Source: Ailanthus altissimus (taxonomy: Eukaryota; Streptophyta; Magnoliopsida; Sapindales; Simaroubaceae). Taken from it: a stretch of 64,000 nt of DNA. Each line of letters starts with the position of its first letter. The first letter of the stretch is position 1. Under the pieces are notes generated by a model. It did not search any database, was not told the origin of the DNA, and saw nothing but the letters and a program-made list of their open reading frames with translations. Both the position numbers and the translations under genes were made by a program. The stretch covers positions 9,734,001-9,798,000 of the forward strand of contig OX327704.1 of NCBI GenBank assembly GCA_946807835.1, written 5' to 3'. Shown here piece by piece: positions 1 to 12,312 of the stretch.

Positions 1-1074
1 ACCTTTATGGTTGAATTAGCTATGGATCTTTGCTTTGCACTTTTCTAACTGATAGTGGCACCATTGAGAAGAAACACAAAGCTAGATGTAGAATTTTTAT
101 CATCTGAATCAGTGTATCCTCTCAACTATGTGGTCATTTCCTAAATCAAATTGATATCGACTTGTAACACTTACAACCTTGTTAGGTCTCGTATATAACA
201 TGACATATATTATGCTACTTATAGCTGATATATAAGGTATGTTAGATATTTTAACCCTTTAATCTTCCTTTTGAGTACACATACTCCTAGAGAGATAAAT
301 GTCATGTTTGAAAGGTATATTAATTATCTTAAGTTAGTAAAGCTATACCTTTCAAGAACACTGTCTATGTACAAGGACTGAGAGAGTCTTATCAGACTCT
401 TAGTTCTATCTCTATAAAGTATTATACTAGTATAAAGGAAACCTTTCTCAAATCTTTCATGGAGAAGTTATTACTCAAATCACTTTTGACTAACTGCAAC
501 ACACCAATGTCGTTTCTAATAAAGAGTTTGTCCTTCATATAAACTACTTGAACGACAATCATGCTCTCACTATATTTTTTATATAAACATTCTTCCTCTT
601 AACTTTTGATAAAATCATACCCTCTGATTACATCATCAAGATGAAGATTTCAGCTTCAAGAACCTACTTAAGTCCATAAATGCACTTTTTCAATTTGCAC
701 ACTAAATTAGAAGTCAAGTTGGATGTAAAACCTTCAGGTTGTTTCATGTATATCTCTTCCTGAGAAATCCATTCAAAAAAACCATATTTACATCCATCTA
801 CCAAATTTCATAATTATAATATACAACAATAGGCAGTAAAATTCGGATTGACTTCAGCATGGCTATTAGTAAAAAGGTCTCCTTATAATCTATCCCATAT
901 TTTTTAGTATAAACATTATCCACCAGCTGGGCTTTGAAGGTTTCTACCTTTCTATTGGGCCTGCGCCTCTACTTGTGAACCCATTTATAACTGATAAGAA
1001 CAATTCTTTTGGGGAGCTTAACTATGCTCAGACCTTATTGTCATGTATAAAATAAATGTCGAATTTCATGGCAT
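1..1074 (-). pseudogene. Ty1/copia reverse transcriptase fragment (copia-1)
   Basis: Read on the minus strand, this segment gives scattered pieces of a copia reverse transcriptase. These include a piece like ETFKAQLVDNVYTKK near 880-950, EEIYMKQPEGF near 720-770, and CIYGLK just after it. Stops and frame changes separate them, so no product can be made. The window edge truncates the 3' part of the gene. The same element continues at 2423-4132 and 7301-8430, the gaps being two later LTR insertions. Clade not assigned. Confidence 0.75.
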
Positions 1075-2417
1075 TGATGCGATTTTTCTATATTTTAAAA
1101 TTAATTACAGGTATATACTATCGTAACAAGTAATAAAAGGACTTATAAAGTCGAATGTCGAACCCACAGGGATAATTTTTATTTTCTACCAAGTACTAAA
1201 ATTATATCTTTCTTGTAATTATTCAGAAAAATCAAAATTTAATTTTGTAATAAATTTAAGTAAAATAAAGTGCAAAAAATAAATGACACAACTCAAATAA
1301 AATAAGAACATAGCAATATAGAGAAACCCTAGAGTTAGTTACTATCCTTCAATATTTTTTCTAAAGATTATTTTTTTTAATATTTATATCCCTCAATTCT
1401 TATTATTGGTTAAGACACGAATGTATTCACAAGCCTCTCTGAAGGTCATGCAAGTATATCATAATTTACCAAATACCTATATTCCTATTCTAATTCGAAA
1501 CTTGCATATGCAACATTGAATGTTACTCTACAATCATGCATCAATTAATTAGGTTTAAATACAATGATGCCTCTTCCAAGTTTATCAAAGTATTACCAAA
1601 TTAATCATAATATTGATCAGATATAATGAAGCATTAAGAACAAATAGTTTGAATAATGAAGAATTGAGTTGAAATAAATATTAAAAAGATCCAACAATTA
1701 AGCTCACATATTGAGTTCAAGTTATAACCCTAGAAAATAAATTTAGCTCATGATAACAAGAGAATTATGGCTGAAAAATAAAATAAACATGATACAACCA
1801 AAAGCAAACCAATATAGACGTCAATTTGCAGTTGGTTGATACGCCAAAGATTCCCTAAAATCTCTTGCTTCCTTGAATTCCCATTTCTTCTCTCTTTAAA
1901 AATTGCTCTTTTTCAATATGTTATGGCTCTAAGAGCCCTAAATTGTGTGCTCTCTTAGGTATGAAATAAGAGGCTTTTATATAGGGATTGATTAGAGTAT
2001 TTGAGTTATACTTCCTTTTTACTGTAGCACAACTATTGTTCACTGATACTGTTCATAGGTACTATTTATGGGTACTATTTATGAGTTACTGTTTATACGT
2101 GATTGTTCACTGCTGGAGTGAAAAGTATTGGGTGCTGGGGCACTAGAATTTTACTAGCGCGATATACTATTCATTATTGGAGCGACAACACTATAGTAAA
2201 GCACTGTACATGATACTGTAGTGGATCACTGTAGCAATATACTATAGCAATTTGATGTTTTGTCTTATTTTTCTTAGATTTTCATCCCCAATTGCTCCAT
2301 TGACTTCAATATTATAAAATAACAATAAAATATATTAAAAAATCTAATATTCTTATCAAAATGAGCAATTAATCAAGTTAAGGGAGTAAAAATAATAGAT
2401 ATTATTCATGCTTATCA
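1075..2417 (-). mobile_element. Solo LTR S1, Athila-like gypsy family D, in copia-1
   Basis: A single LTR in minus orientation: on the plus strand it begins TGATGCG and ends CTTATCA, so it starts TGATAAG and ends in CA when read as the element. It is flanked by a perfect 5-bp target duplication GGCAT (1070-1074 and 2418-2422), and copia-1 coding sequence continues on both sides. No internal region, PBS or PPT is attached. It is homologous to the LTRs at 9771-11235, 13786-15340 and 32258-33665. It contains CTGTAGCA-type repeats at about 2020-2250. The 60-odd-codon frames here are chance. Confidence 0.88.
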
Positions 2418-2422
2418 GGCAT

Positions 2423-3392
2423 CTTGCTATTTGCCCAAATCAATGTCAACATCCACTCTTTATAAGTCAAAAGATCTTTTTCTTTAACTAAGAAAGCATC
2501 AAAGGCACCTTTAAGAAGCATACTATACCTAGCAGGTGGCCTCAAGATCCTTTCTAACTTGCTAAGAGGATGTGTTAAAGGTATCTCACTCAGTTGAACC
2601 TAAGGTTCCATCATCGGTTCACCAATATATTTATTTACTTCAATATTCTATAATCTCCACGATCTATAAAAAAATGGCTTTTCTAGGAATGTGGTATGAC
2701 GAGCAACGAATATATTTCGTTCTTCAGAATCATAGAACTATTACCCCATAGAGTGCTTGGGAATATAAAATGAATTGATACTTGTACCTTTTAGGTGTAA
2801 GTTTATCATATTGCATAAACTTTATATAAGCAAGACAGCACCAAATCGTAAAATACTTAAGACTTAGTTTCCTTATAGTCCATAACTTATATGGAGTGGT
2901 AAGAATAACCTTTGATGAAACTCTATCAACAAGTGAGCGGTAGTCTATAGAGTATAACCTTAAAGATATTTAAAAGGATCATCATCAATCAAACCATATT
3001 TAATAAAGTCTGATTCCTCCTCTTGAAATACCATTATATTGAGGAGAACCTAGAGGACTATATTGAGCAAGAATCTCACTCTCATTAAAATGATTAATGA
3101 ATTCATTACTCATATACTCATCGCCTTAATCTAATTGAAGGCATTTAATAAAATTATCGGTTTGTTTCTCTACCTCAAATTGAAATTCTTTAAACATTTT
3201 AAAGGTTTTCAACTTATGTTTCATAACAAACATATATTTATATCATTACAAATCATCAACAAACAATATGAAGTATTGAAATTCACCTTTAACAGTGTAA
3301 TTCATTGGATCATATACATCATTATGTACTAGTTCTAATAAATAGTGGCTCGGCGACCTACACCAGCAAATGAAGATTTTTTTTATCTTCCC
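2423..3392 (-). pseudogene. copia-1 integrase fragment
   Basis: Continuation of copia-1 after S1. On the minus strand the region around 3020-3110 reads EFINHFNESEILAQYSP followed by a GSPQYNG-like stretch, which matches the copia integrase segment with the P-x-x-NG motif. The rest, down to 2423, is the degenerate integrase C-terminal and linker region before the reverse transcriptase. Many stops and frame changes are present. A 65-codon plus-strand frame at 3135-3332 is antisense to this and is not considered real. Confidence 0.65.
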
Positions 3393-3611
3393 TTAAATGC
3401 AAGATTCACAAACTAGATAAGGCTCTATGGTAAGATCAGGTATCTGATCATCCTTAACTAGACATGTTAGGTGTTTCATGCCTATATGACCAAATTGCAT
3501 ATGCCAAAATTCAGTATCATTCAAAATATTCAAATTATTCATCTTCTTATTTACCTGTATATTCAAGACATTTTCTATTGTACCTAAAATATAATGGATA
3601 TCAGCTAACAA
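3393..3611 (-). pseudogene. copia-1 GAG-pre-integrase domain
   Basis: A 72-codon open piece with the HHCC zinc-finger region that precedes the copia integrase core. FWHMQFGHIGMKHLTCLVKD supplies the two histidines and CESC the two cysteines. The close relative at 28936-29166 (copia-2) reads WHMRLCHIGVRHLTRLVKDG in the same place, confirming the family. It sits upstream of the integrase core in the minus-strand order and is cut off by stops on both sides. Confidence 0.8.
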
Positions 3612-3916
3612 TCAACTAGCAAAACATTATCTTTATCATATAATACAAGGAACTGTTCCTAATATGTATATGATAACCCTCTTTGTCAAGTACAGAAAAG
3701 GATATGATTTACCGAATAGTATTTGGCACAAAATAACAATTATATAACAAAATAGTTCTGCAAAAAGGGAAAAGTAACTCAAAATTTCCAACGCTTCAAT
3801 TTGTAGGAAATCTCTATTTCCCACATGAAGTTGTACCTCTTCATATTGCAACTATTTAGCTTTCTTCAGAACTTGAACATAATACATATGTGAGAAGGAT
3901 ATGAAGTATTTAATAC
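3612..3916 (-). pseudogene. copia-1 protease/linker remnant
   Basis: Lies between the zinc knuckle (3917-4132) and the GAG-pre-integrase domain, where copia elements encode the aspartic protease. A 71-codon frame at 3636-3851 starts EEVQLHVGN, which resembles the 'V-x-N/D-G' strand region of copia proteases, but I cannot find the D-S/T-G active-site triplet. Assignment is mainly by position. Confidence 0.4.
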
Positions 3917-4132
3917 CTAACCTATACTAGTATCAAAAGTCAATGAAATATCAATGATAGGTAAACATATATCTAAGGAGTTTTCCTTGACTTTGGCAAG
4001 GAACTTTGGACAATTACATTTCTTATGTCCATCTTCACCACAATAGAAGTACTTTTCTTTGCCTTTACTCTTTTTATATCTTTGAGAACCTATAGATAGT
4101 TTCTGCTTCACCTTTTTCTTCCCTTTAAACTT
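3917..4132 (-). pseudogene. copia-1 gag zinc knuckle
   Basis: A 64-codon frame carrying the retroviral-type CCHC knuckle of gag, here YFYCGEDGHKKCNC. The spacing matches C-X2-C-X4-H-X4-C, but the first cysteine is tyrosine (codon TAC, a single G-to-A change from TGC). The following KFLAKVKENSLDICLPIIDIS also occurs in copia-2 near 29650 and in copia-5 near 26700. The gag open frame is broken immediately upstream by the LTR insertion at 4133. Confidence 0.8.
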
Positions 4133-7100
4133 TGATGAGCGTATTTTTTATCTATAATTTTAACCCATACACTTGATGATTGGTTAAATTAAATAAGAAA
4201 ATATGTTTTTAATGTGCATTAACATTATTTTTTAGGTTCCAAGTCAACGGAGCTATTTGGGGTGAAAAGTCGAGGAGAACGAGCAAAAATGATTGGAGAT
4301 CGTATTAATATGCCATTATGATATATAGTAAATATTTCAATAATAATCATTAATACATAATTATATGGTAAAAAGCTTGTAATGTTTTCAGACATTGTAG
4401 ATCTAAAAGAGTTTAGATATGATCTAAAAGCGTTTAAGTCAGCACTAAAGTTAACAATTCTAGAGAGTTAGAACCTTATCTCAAATAGGGACAAAGACCC
4501 GAGAATAATAGTAATAACATAGTTACAAAGAGTTGCAAATGGTTCTAAGAAATGTCATTGCGCAATATGTTTTCAAAAATATTGTTCCTGATCTATGATT
4601 ACTGACACAGGTCGATCAATATTCCTTCTGGATTAGTGTATGTCTATATTTGAATTGTTTAGATGGTTAGTCTAAGTAAACCATGGACGTAGCGGAAGTT
4701 CATATAGGTATGCAAGTATTTTGTAAGGGCTAGATACTGAATAGATACACGAGAAACTCCAATAGACATCCCATAAAGTTATCAATTAAAGGTCTTCATG
4801 AGTTGAGTAGTATTCATAATCCTTTAACCTGAGTGCCACGGTATGCTTGTGAGTATCCACCATATTTTAGCTCCACGCATGTCAAAGACCTTTCATGGTC
4901 TGACCATTGGGTATAGGTGGATATGGTCCAATGTTCATGGAGTTTGGTGTGCGTAGATATAGAGTGTATCAGCTTATATGGGTGAGTTATATAACTAATG
5001 CTCCTAGATTGTATTTCAGGAAGTCTTGTGGCCACAAGAATAAAACCTGGAAAAGAGTTTTCCATAGGGTTAAACAATATCGCAAAGGTGTTTGTAGATA
5101 TTATTTACAGAAATACAAAACTTGAGATAAGTTCACGGTCGAGTATATAGAGATTTGACGGTGATGATTTATATCTCTGCTCTTCTAAGGATATAGTGAC
5201 ATAAGGATTATATGGATATATAACTTATATGGTTCAATGCGCCATTCTATAATATCCATAATGTGTATGTGGAGCTTTGTTCACAGACTTGCCAAAGTGT
5301 TCTGTAAGATAAACGGGTGTAAACCTAGAGAGTCTCACAATATAAAGTGTACTCGTTGAGCAGGAGGGTAGCGGGATAGATTGTACAGATCGATTCGAGA
5401 AAGTTTCGAAAAGCAAGATTCCTTTTGTGACGTATTTGGAAAGTAGGAAACATAGTTTAAAAATATTAAAAACAAGTCCTTATTGCATGAAAAAGTGCAA
5501 ATGCATATATGGCATCTATGTATGGCTATTTGTGAAACAAATGGCAGTATACATAGACATGCATGTGACAAATTCCAACCATGCAAAGTGTTTACATGGA
5601 TGAGTGGCATTTGTCACTCATGCATAAGCCTACATGGCTACATGTAGGACATGTGTGCACTTGAAAGTCTTAGGCTTAACAAAACATATGGAATAAGTTT
5701 CATTTATACAAAATTGAATTGTTGAAAGAAAATTCGTGCAAAATATTTGAGAGAAAATACAAACTTTAAAAAAGTTGCATTTAGGTCCCTGAACACCATT
5801 TTAAGTATTTGATGCTTCAACCAATTCAAGAGTTAAGTTATTTGCTGATTTTAGCACAAAACACTGATAAAAGGCTACTATTCTAGCTACTCTAATCCCA
5901 CCAAATATTGGAGTCTAGAATTGTTTAAAAGAGGACTTTATTGTGAGCTCAATAAGCTTCAAGTTCAAAAATCTTCACCAAATCCTCTACAAGGGTATAT
6001 ATTCGATTCTTGTACTATCTTTGATTTAGTTGTAATGTGTATATGTTGATTATATTATTTTATTCTGTTGTATAATGTATGTTGGTCATGTATTTTGAAA
6101 TTTTAAACATGTACAAAATCACATGTATACACTCGTTAATGTACTAAAATATTTGGGATGAAAAGCAACAATAGATATGAACAAGTCGACGAATCTATTT
6201 GGGGTGAAAAGCCAAAGAAAATGCATAAAAATATCAAATGCTACAGTAACTACTACAGTGTTGTGCCGCGGCACCAATCATGTAAGAAATCCCACTTTTG
6301 CTCTAATTTCGGAACTTATAAAAAGAAAGGTAAAAGTCTCATTTAAAGAGGGAGGAGGAGAGCACAAAATAGAGAGAGAAATTAGGGTTTTTAGTGAAAG
6401 AAACACATGAGAGCTTGAATTTAGAGAAGATTATTGAAGATTGGAGATTTTCAATCATCTCTTAAACTAGTTCCATCTTTCTCTCTACTTCATTTAAATT
6501 TATTTCAACTTTGTAATTGTGTTTTGTGTTGATTTGAACATGAGTACTCTTGTGAACATTTGGATGGATGTAATTGATTATTTCTCTATGGATTGCTAGA
6601 TTATATATTCTAGGGATTGATGAAACTTTATTGAACAATATGTGTTGATGTTGTTATGTGATTAATGACTACTTTATGTTTATTAAGGTATGCTTTTTAT
6701 GTGCTTAAGACTTCTAATTGCATTGAAAAATAGATTGGATGATTTAAAAATTGGGGTTATGTACTTGGGAGCGTCTAATCTATATATTGGTTGTAAAAAA
6801 CATAACTTAGAGTTTGTTAAGTTTGGAAACTAATAAACTTAGGGTAGTTATATAAAGGTAGCTTAATGCATTTATGTTTAACGAGTTAGGTAGAGATATC
6901 AACTTAGTTGTATATGCATAAGGTCTCATTTGACACTCGAGAGAGAGAATAAGATTAATTATACACCCTAGACTAATGAATTCATAAAATTGGTTGTTAA
7001 TCGCTAATGACAAAGACCATAAAAACAATAGAGAAAAATCAAGTCCCTAGAACCTTACTGTCATAGATGTCTCATTTCTTTAATTTATCGATTTATTTAG

Positions 7101-7295
7101 TTTAAAGCATTTTTAATTCCATAATTCAACTTAGACTTTAGTTTAGCCTAGATAATATCAGGTTGCCAACATTATAATACTTACCATTAGTTTAAGACAT
7201 CAATCCTCATGGAAACGATACTCATTCATCACTTTATTACTTAATTGCCACCCGTGCACTTGCGGTTACAATTCACGTGTATAATTTCGTGAACA
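4133..7295 (+). mobile_element. Solo LTR S2 (gypsy D-like), with nested LTR
   Basis: A plus-oriented LTR beginning TGATGAG and ending GTGAACA. It is flanked by a perfect 5-bp duplication AACTT (4128-4132 and 7296-7300). Removing it restores copia-1 continuity: the sequence after 7300 lines up with copia-2 near 29820. Its 3' part resembles the end of solo LTR S3 ('ttacttg...gtgcacttgcg'). It has been enlarged by an A-family LTR at about 4290-6140. It carries a CTACAGT/ACAGTGTTGTGCCGCGGCACC stretch near 6240-6275. Frames at 6158-6410 and 6807-7028 are chance. Confidence 0.85.
4290..6140 (+). mobile_element. A-family long LTR, copy A1, nested in S2
   Basis: Degenerate copy of the roughly 2.1-kb A-family LTR seen intact at 16765-18939. 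It starts TGATTGGAGATCG, compared with TGTTGGAG in better copies. It keeps the shared blocks 'gatctaaaagagtttaga', 'gtatgtctatat' and 'cctgagtgccacggt'. The 3' end is uncertain because no clear AACA terminus or TSD is visible. Copies of a roughly 45-bp host repeat flank it at 4240-4290 and 6183-6233. Short frames inside (4814-5125, 5234-5610) are not genes. Confidence 0.7.
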
Positions 7296-7300
7296 AACTT

Positions 7301-7900
7301 CTTAAAAGCCTTTGGAGTAAAAGTTGAAGCACCTTGAATGTAAAGGGCTAGACCTTTTTTGTACATGTCCTCATGAGCGGTTTTCAATATATTATGCAGC
7401 TCAACATAAATGGGAATCAACTCTTATATGTTAAAATTTATAATAAACTGTGCAAATGATCCTGGTAGAGACTAGAGAATAAAACTATTTACATCATATC
7501 TAACATCTTAAGCATTTATACTAACTGGATTGCCATCTCCTTGTCTAGCTTAAAACAATGTCTTAGTGACCCAGTACATCTCGACCTGTAGTTTATCACC
7601 AAACAACTCCTTCAAATAAAGCATAATATTACTTGCATTATCCATATGCACATGCTTCCTGTGAAGGTTAATAAACATCGAGTCTAGGATGTGTGATTTG
7701 ACTTTCAAAGTATCGTTTATCCATTTCTGATAAGTTTCATCCCCTTCCAAAGTGGCATAATCAAAAAAACCTCTTGGCATTTTTTAATTAATAACATACC
7801 CAAGAATTTTCAAATCTAGAACAATTCTGAAATTCATCAGCCAATCAGAATAATTCTCAACACCTATTAGTTTATGTGCTGTTAAGGAACATTTCAAATC
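7301..7900 (-). pseudogene. copia-1 gag (UBN2-type) remnant
   Basis: Gag coding sequence of copia-1. The open frame at 7550-7780 contains ETYQKWINDTLKVKSHILDS and MLYLKELFGD, typical of the gag-polypeptide (UBN2) domain of plant copia elements. Upstream, about 7780-7900 reads GVENYSDWLMNFRIVLD, the N-terminal gag motif. The C-terminal part at 7310-7550 is broken by stops. Copia-2 has the matching protein at 29870-30702. Confidence 0.8.
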
Positions 7901-8430
7901 TTTAAAATTTTTAGATCATAGATATAACAATTTATATATTTTCAGTCTTTAAAATTTTATATGTTTTCAAATTAAAGACGCCCTCTCATTGCTTAACATT
8001 TTTCCCTTTAATTTCTCAAATAGAAAAAAAAATGAAATTTTAACACTTTAAACATTATAGTGGAAAGTAGACCCAATCAAAATTTACTCCAACCTCACGT
8101 TTTAGAAACATTGGTCTTTGTAAAACCAAAAGGTAGACAACTCTTTTTAATTGCACCTCATGCAACTCTTTATGTTGGTCCTAAATGCACCTTATCCTCA
8201 AGCTTTAGTAATACTAGGTAATTGTGCTCCAAAGCAACTTGTCAATTATCAAATATAAGTTACTGATACTACCCTCACAGTTTATTATTATTGGGTAATA
8301 CGTTCACTTATATTTACCTCATCTCATATTTCTGGTATAATCTAAATCACTTTGACTAATCCCTCATACTTTGGCAATATTGGGAATGATCGAGGTGACT
8401 CATCTAACACCGTATTGATAAGACAGACCA
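7901..8430 (-). mobile_element. copia-1 5' leader (truncated)
   Basis: Non-coding leader between gag and the missing PBS and 5' LTR. It is recognised because 8040-8430 aligns by eye with the copia-2 leader at 30840-31245 (shared 'cattgg(t/c)ctttgtaaa', 'taatattgggtaat', 'ctaacaccrtattgayaagac'). At about 8430 it ends abruptly against gypsy gag sequence, so the PBS and 5' LTR of copia-1 are lost. Confidence 0.7.
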
Positions 8431-9640
8431 TGTCTAACATTCTTAAGTATCTATAATAAAGCAGCTTGACTCTATAAAAGAGCATCTATTTGCTTCATGT
8501 ACTGTATGAACATGTCTTCTAAAGTTAGCTTCTTCTCTTATTGAGGCAGTAGCTGTGATGGAAATCCAAGAGGATTCATAGGCTTTGATGACTAGCCTTA
8601 ACTATTACTCTATATAAAGTTAAGATGATTCCTCCAACCCAGATTGTAAAAGCTGGAGTTGGGGATGTTTTGTTGTTTATTAACATTCCCCATATATTGA
8701 GTTATTTCTAGGCATTAGCCATTCGCATTGTTGTCTCCATAAAATTGCAAGTAGCAGTTTTTCTTTTCATGAAATTGACTTTAATAGCATCAAAGTTCTT
8801 TGATAACAAGTTAACTTGTACAACTAATGAAGTGAGTATCTCTACATCATAAATACTGACGAAATTTCTTGGAATCACTCTCTCAGATAACCATTAATAG
8901 TTATTGAAAGTCATCTCTTCTAACAGATCATATGCCTCATTAATAGACTTCCTCATCAATGCATCCATTTCTACAGTATCAACAATTGTTCTTAAGTGAC
9001 CTAACAACGCATTATCAAAGGTTTGCACAAGTAGCCATTTTGGGACTCTATGGTGTGGAAATTTTCTCAAAGTCCTTAAATCTCTTCCATGCCTCATAAA
9101 GAGATTCTAACTTATATTGCACAAACCAAGTGATGTCTTTTCTCAGCTTTGTTGTTTTAGCAAGTGGGAAAACGTTTGCCAAGAATTTCTTGGCCAAGTC
9201 ATCCCATGTTGCAATGGAACTAGATGGTAAAGAAAAAAGCCAACTCTTTTCTTTATCTTAGAGTGAAAAAGAATATAATTAAAGTCAAATTATATTGTCT
9301 AAGACTTCATTATGTTTGAACATATCTCAAATCTCTAGAAAATTCATAATATGCTCATTCAGATCATCATTTGATTAACCCATTAAAATGTATTGAGTCT
9401 TTCAGCATTTGAAATTTTGAATTGCATTTGAATTGATCTCAAAGATGTTGGCATTGATGGCAGGTTTTTGAATTCTAGAATAAATGTCATCAATAAGTGG
9501 TACTGTAAAGTCTTACAGTGATCTCTACTCTTCATGTTGATTTTTTAGTCACTACGTCTTATTAGAGTTGAACTTGATTTCTCTCATGGAAAATTCTTCT
9601 TAAGGTTCGCTTGATTTATAGATCAAAAGAAATCATTTCA
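8431..9640 (-). pseudogene. Athila-like gypsy gag remnant (element D1)
   Basis: Degenerate gag. The frame at 8894-9097 gives LRKFPHHRVPKWLLVQTF and SINEAYDLLEEMTFNNY, matching the retrotransposon gag domain of Athila/Tat-type gypsy elements. The homologous D3 copy is at 38367-38640. A CHFCGEN-like zinc-knuckle remnant lies near 8740-8770, and a proline/glycine stretch before it matches the D3 piece at 38084-38347. The downstream pol is missing, cut at the junction with the copia-1 leader. Confidence 0.75.
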
Positions 9641-9770
9641 CAACTTCTCAAATGTTGAATGAATGGCTGAAAAGTAACTATAAAAAAAAATATTTGAATT
9701 AAGAATAAGATAGATTGGTATTAAGATTGACAAAAATAATACATAATTTTGGAAAATTGCACCAAAAACT

Positions 9771-11235
9771 TGTTGTGTGATTTTAGAATGCAAGTGCATG
9801 TTATTGCAAACAAGTAATATAATGATGAATCAAGTATCATTCCCACAGAGAATTATTATTAAATTCGTTAAGTACTAAAATTATGTCCTCTTATTCTTAT
9901 TCAAATAATTAATAACTTGATAATAAAATCTAAACCACTTAAACAGGAAAATAAATGCAAAAATAAAATAAAGGGATATGTTATTTATTCATCAATATGA
10001 AAAACGTATAGGACTACAATTATCCCTCAATATTTGATTTGAATCTAATTACTCCATTTAATTTACTCAATCAGCATGAATTGTTAACCAAGAGTCCTAA
10101 TATCTTCACAAGCCTCTTTTGAAGGTCAAAGTGAAAGAATCTTACCTAATCAATTATCTATATTCTTATAATAATTAAATTAAAGCAAGATTCATTAAGT
10201 GCAGTTTTTCTAACCAATTATATATGACATGTAAGTATATTTGTATTTATGCGAAATTCAAAGCTCTTATACAACGATCATATATCAATTTGTTAAAGGT
10301 CAAAAGCTAAAATCCCTTTTCCAAGTTCATTAAGGTTTTCCTAATCAATCTAATTAGTGATAAAGTAATTAGAAGAATTAACCAGAGAATGAACTGAATA
10401 ATTCAATTGTGATTTCATAAACTAAGAGAAACTAAATAATTCAAGCTTTATATTTAGTTCAAATTGTAATCCTAGAAAAGTAAATTAGTTCATGATAAAA
10501 TAAAGAGTTTTAAAGCATACTAGTTTCTACATCACAAAAATTATAGAAAACTATAAAGATGAAGAGTAAAGAAATAAAACTATATTGCTTGATCTTAAAT
10601 CTTCTTGCCTTCTTGATTTTTCGAAAGTTGCTTTAAACTCTAAAAATTGCTTTCTCTATTGCTCTCTCTCTCATTCTCTTTCGAAATAGACTTTTTAGTC
10701 TTCTATTTATAGGTTTTGATAAAACTTTATGTCAAAGTCTGATTAGGGTTTTCCAAATCCAGTATGCACCGTCGTGGCCATGCCTCTCAGGGTGGTGCTA
10801 GTTCGATGATCGTCCTACCACAGGGGTGTTGCTTTATAGAGCCACAACCTTGAGCTACTGACTTCAAGCTGATTTGTTGAGATTCTAACATTATAGCTTT
10901 GACTTCTGAGGCTGTGGCATAAATTATCTGCCCACTCATGGCATTATAGCACTCCAATTTCCTTTTTCATGGCATTGTACCCGTGATTTTCTACCTAGCA
11001 ACTCCAATTTCCTTTTTTAGCGCTGCAACTTTAATTCTAGGGATGCAGCTTTAAGCTTTTGATCCTAATTTGATAATTTTGCCTTGTTTTCTTTGGATTT
11101 TTAACCTTATTCATTCCATTGACTTTAAACCTAAAAAATGATAATTAAATGTATAAAAAGCCTAATGATTATGATAGAATTAATAAATGTCAAGCTTACG
11201 AAAGCTAAAATAACATGTATAAAATATATTCATCA
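9771..11235 (-). mobile_element. D1 gypsy 5' LTR
   Basis: LTR of about 1465 bp in minus orientation, from TGTTGTG (element end CACAACA) to ATTCATCA (element start TGATGAAT). The PBS position just left of it (about 9749-9765) is degraded but still resembles the complement of TGGCGCCGTTG. The partner LTR at 12800-13382 has the same termini in plus orientation. The interior holds decayed 'gcgctgcaac'-type GC-rich motifs at 10760-11050. Confidence 0.78.
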
Positions 11236-11914
11236 ACCTTCAACAATAAATCATGAAACAATTTAACAGCAAGATGCCTTCAGTAATATGTGACATTCAT
11301 CTATGAGCATTTGTTGCAAACATCATGTCCATTGACCAATGTCTCTAAGTAATGCAACACAAACACCATAGTCTCATATGTATGGATTAATATAATAAGT
11401 ATATCAAATCAATGATATAAGTAAAATAATCAAAAAAGAAAATGGAAATTAAAAAGTAGGTTGCATATTAAATAGTTTGTTATAGAGCATCTAATGCTAT
11501 AACAGTCCTCCAAAATGGTGCGAATCAAAATCCTTAAATCCAGGCCATGAATCATACCATGATATCTATTTAAGTATAATAGGCATCATTACGATAAAGG
11601 GCTGCATCTTAATAGAAAAATTAGCACAATTCATAATTTCCCTTTCCAAGTATATATTCATGAGTTTAATGGGAACATATACCTATATGACTTATTGTTG
11701 ACATCAATATGCACTAGATTTTTGAAAGAGAAAAGGACATCAGGTTCCTTAAGGTTTCAAAATAAAGACATGCAAACTCTAGTATTTCTAAAAATCCCAT
11801 TGAGACCTTGATCAGGTAATGATTTTTATTTATTTTAACAGAGAAAATGGTAAAATAGTGAAAGTATAATTTGTCATTTTGATTGAAAAAAGTCAAAATT
11901 CAGTTAAACACTAG

Positions 11915-11985
11915 AAAAAGGGCTTAAACCTCCAATCTTGTGGTCAAAGGCTAAACACTTTAACCATCTGAGCTATTCTAGCATT
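11915..11985 (-). ncRNA. tRNA-like SINE head or tRNA relic
   Basis: On the minus strand there is a pol III box A-like TAGCTCAGATGG (complement of 11964-11975), then 33 bp, then a box B-like GGTTTAAGCC (complement of 11921-11930). The spacing is that of a tRNA-derived promoter. A full cloverleaf does not fold convincingly by eye, so a SINE head or tRNA relic is more likely than a working tRNA. It is present only in the left arm of the inverted duplication. Confidence 0.5.
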
Positions 11986-12062
11986 ATCTTTATTCATAAA
12001 TCTACAAATCTATAAACATATTGTCCTTAAGACTATACATTAATAATTTTAAAAAGTCATTG

Positions 12063-12125
12063 ATAGAGATTAAACTCTGGTCACTCACATGGTAATTAAG
12101 GGTACTCACCATTGTACTATAACAA
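12063..12125 (-). ncRNA. SINE-like tRNA-derived head, left arm
   Basis: The complement of 12109-12119 reads TAGTACAATGG (box A), and after 31 bp the complement of 12068-12077 reads GAGTTTAATC (box B). It mirrors the plus-strand unit at 12313-12400, so the two are inverted copies of one sequence. The head resembles tRNA-derived plant SINE 5' ends. No tail or TSD was identified. Confidence 0.5.
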
Positions 12126-12312
12126 ATTTTGTTGCAATAATACCAAAATAAAAAACAAAAAATTGAGAAATTACATAACCATAGACACTGCCCATTGTCA
12201 TCAGCTATCACTTATCAGCAGTATATGGTGGCTAGTGGTGGCTTCTATGATGTCTAAGGCTTTTTTTTTATGTTTATGTATTTTTCTGTTTTTGTGTTAT
12301 TCTAACAAAATT

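Noticed and set aside
11915..11985. Functional tRNA gene
   Set aside because: Box A and B are present, but acceptor, D and anticodon stems do not pair well by eye; SINE head or relic is more likely.
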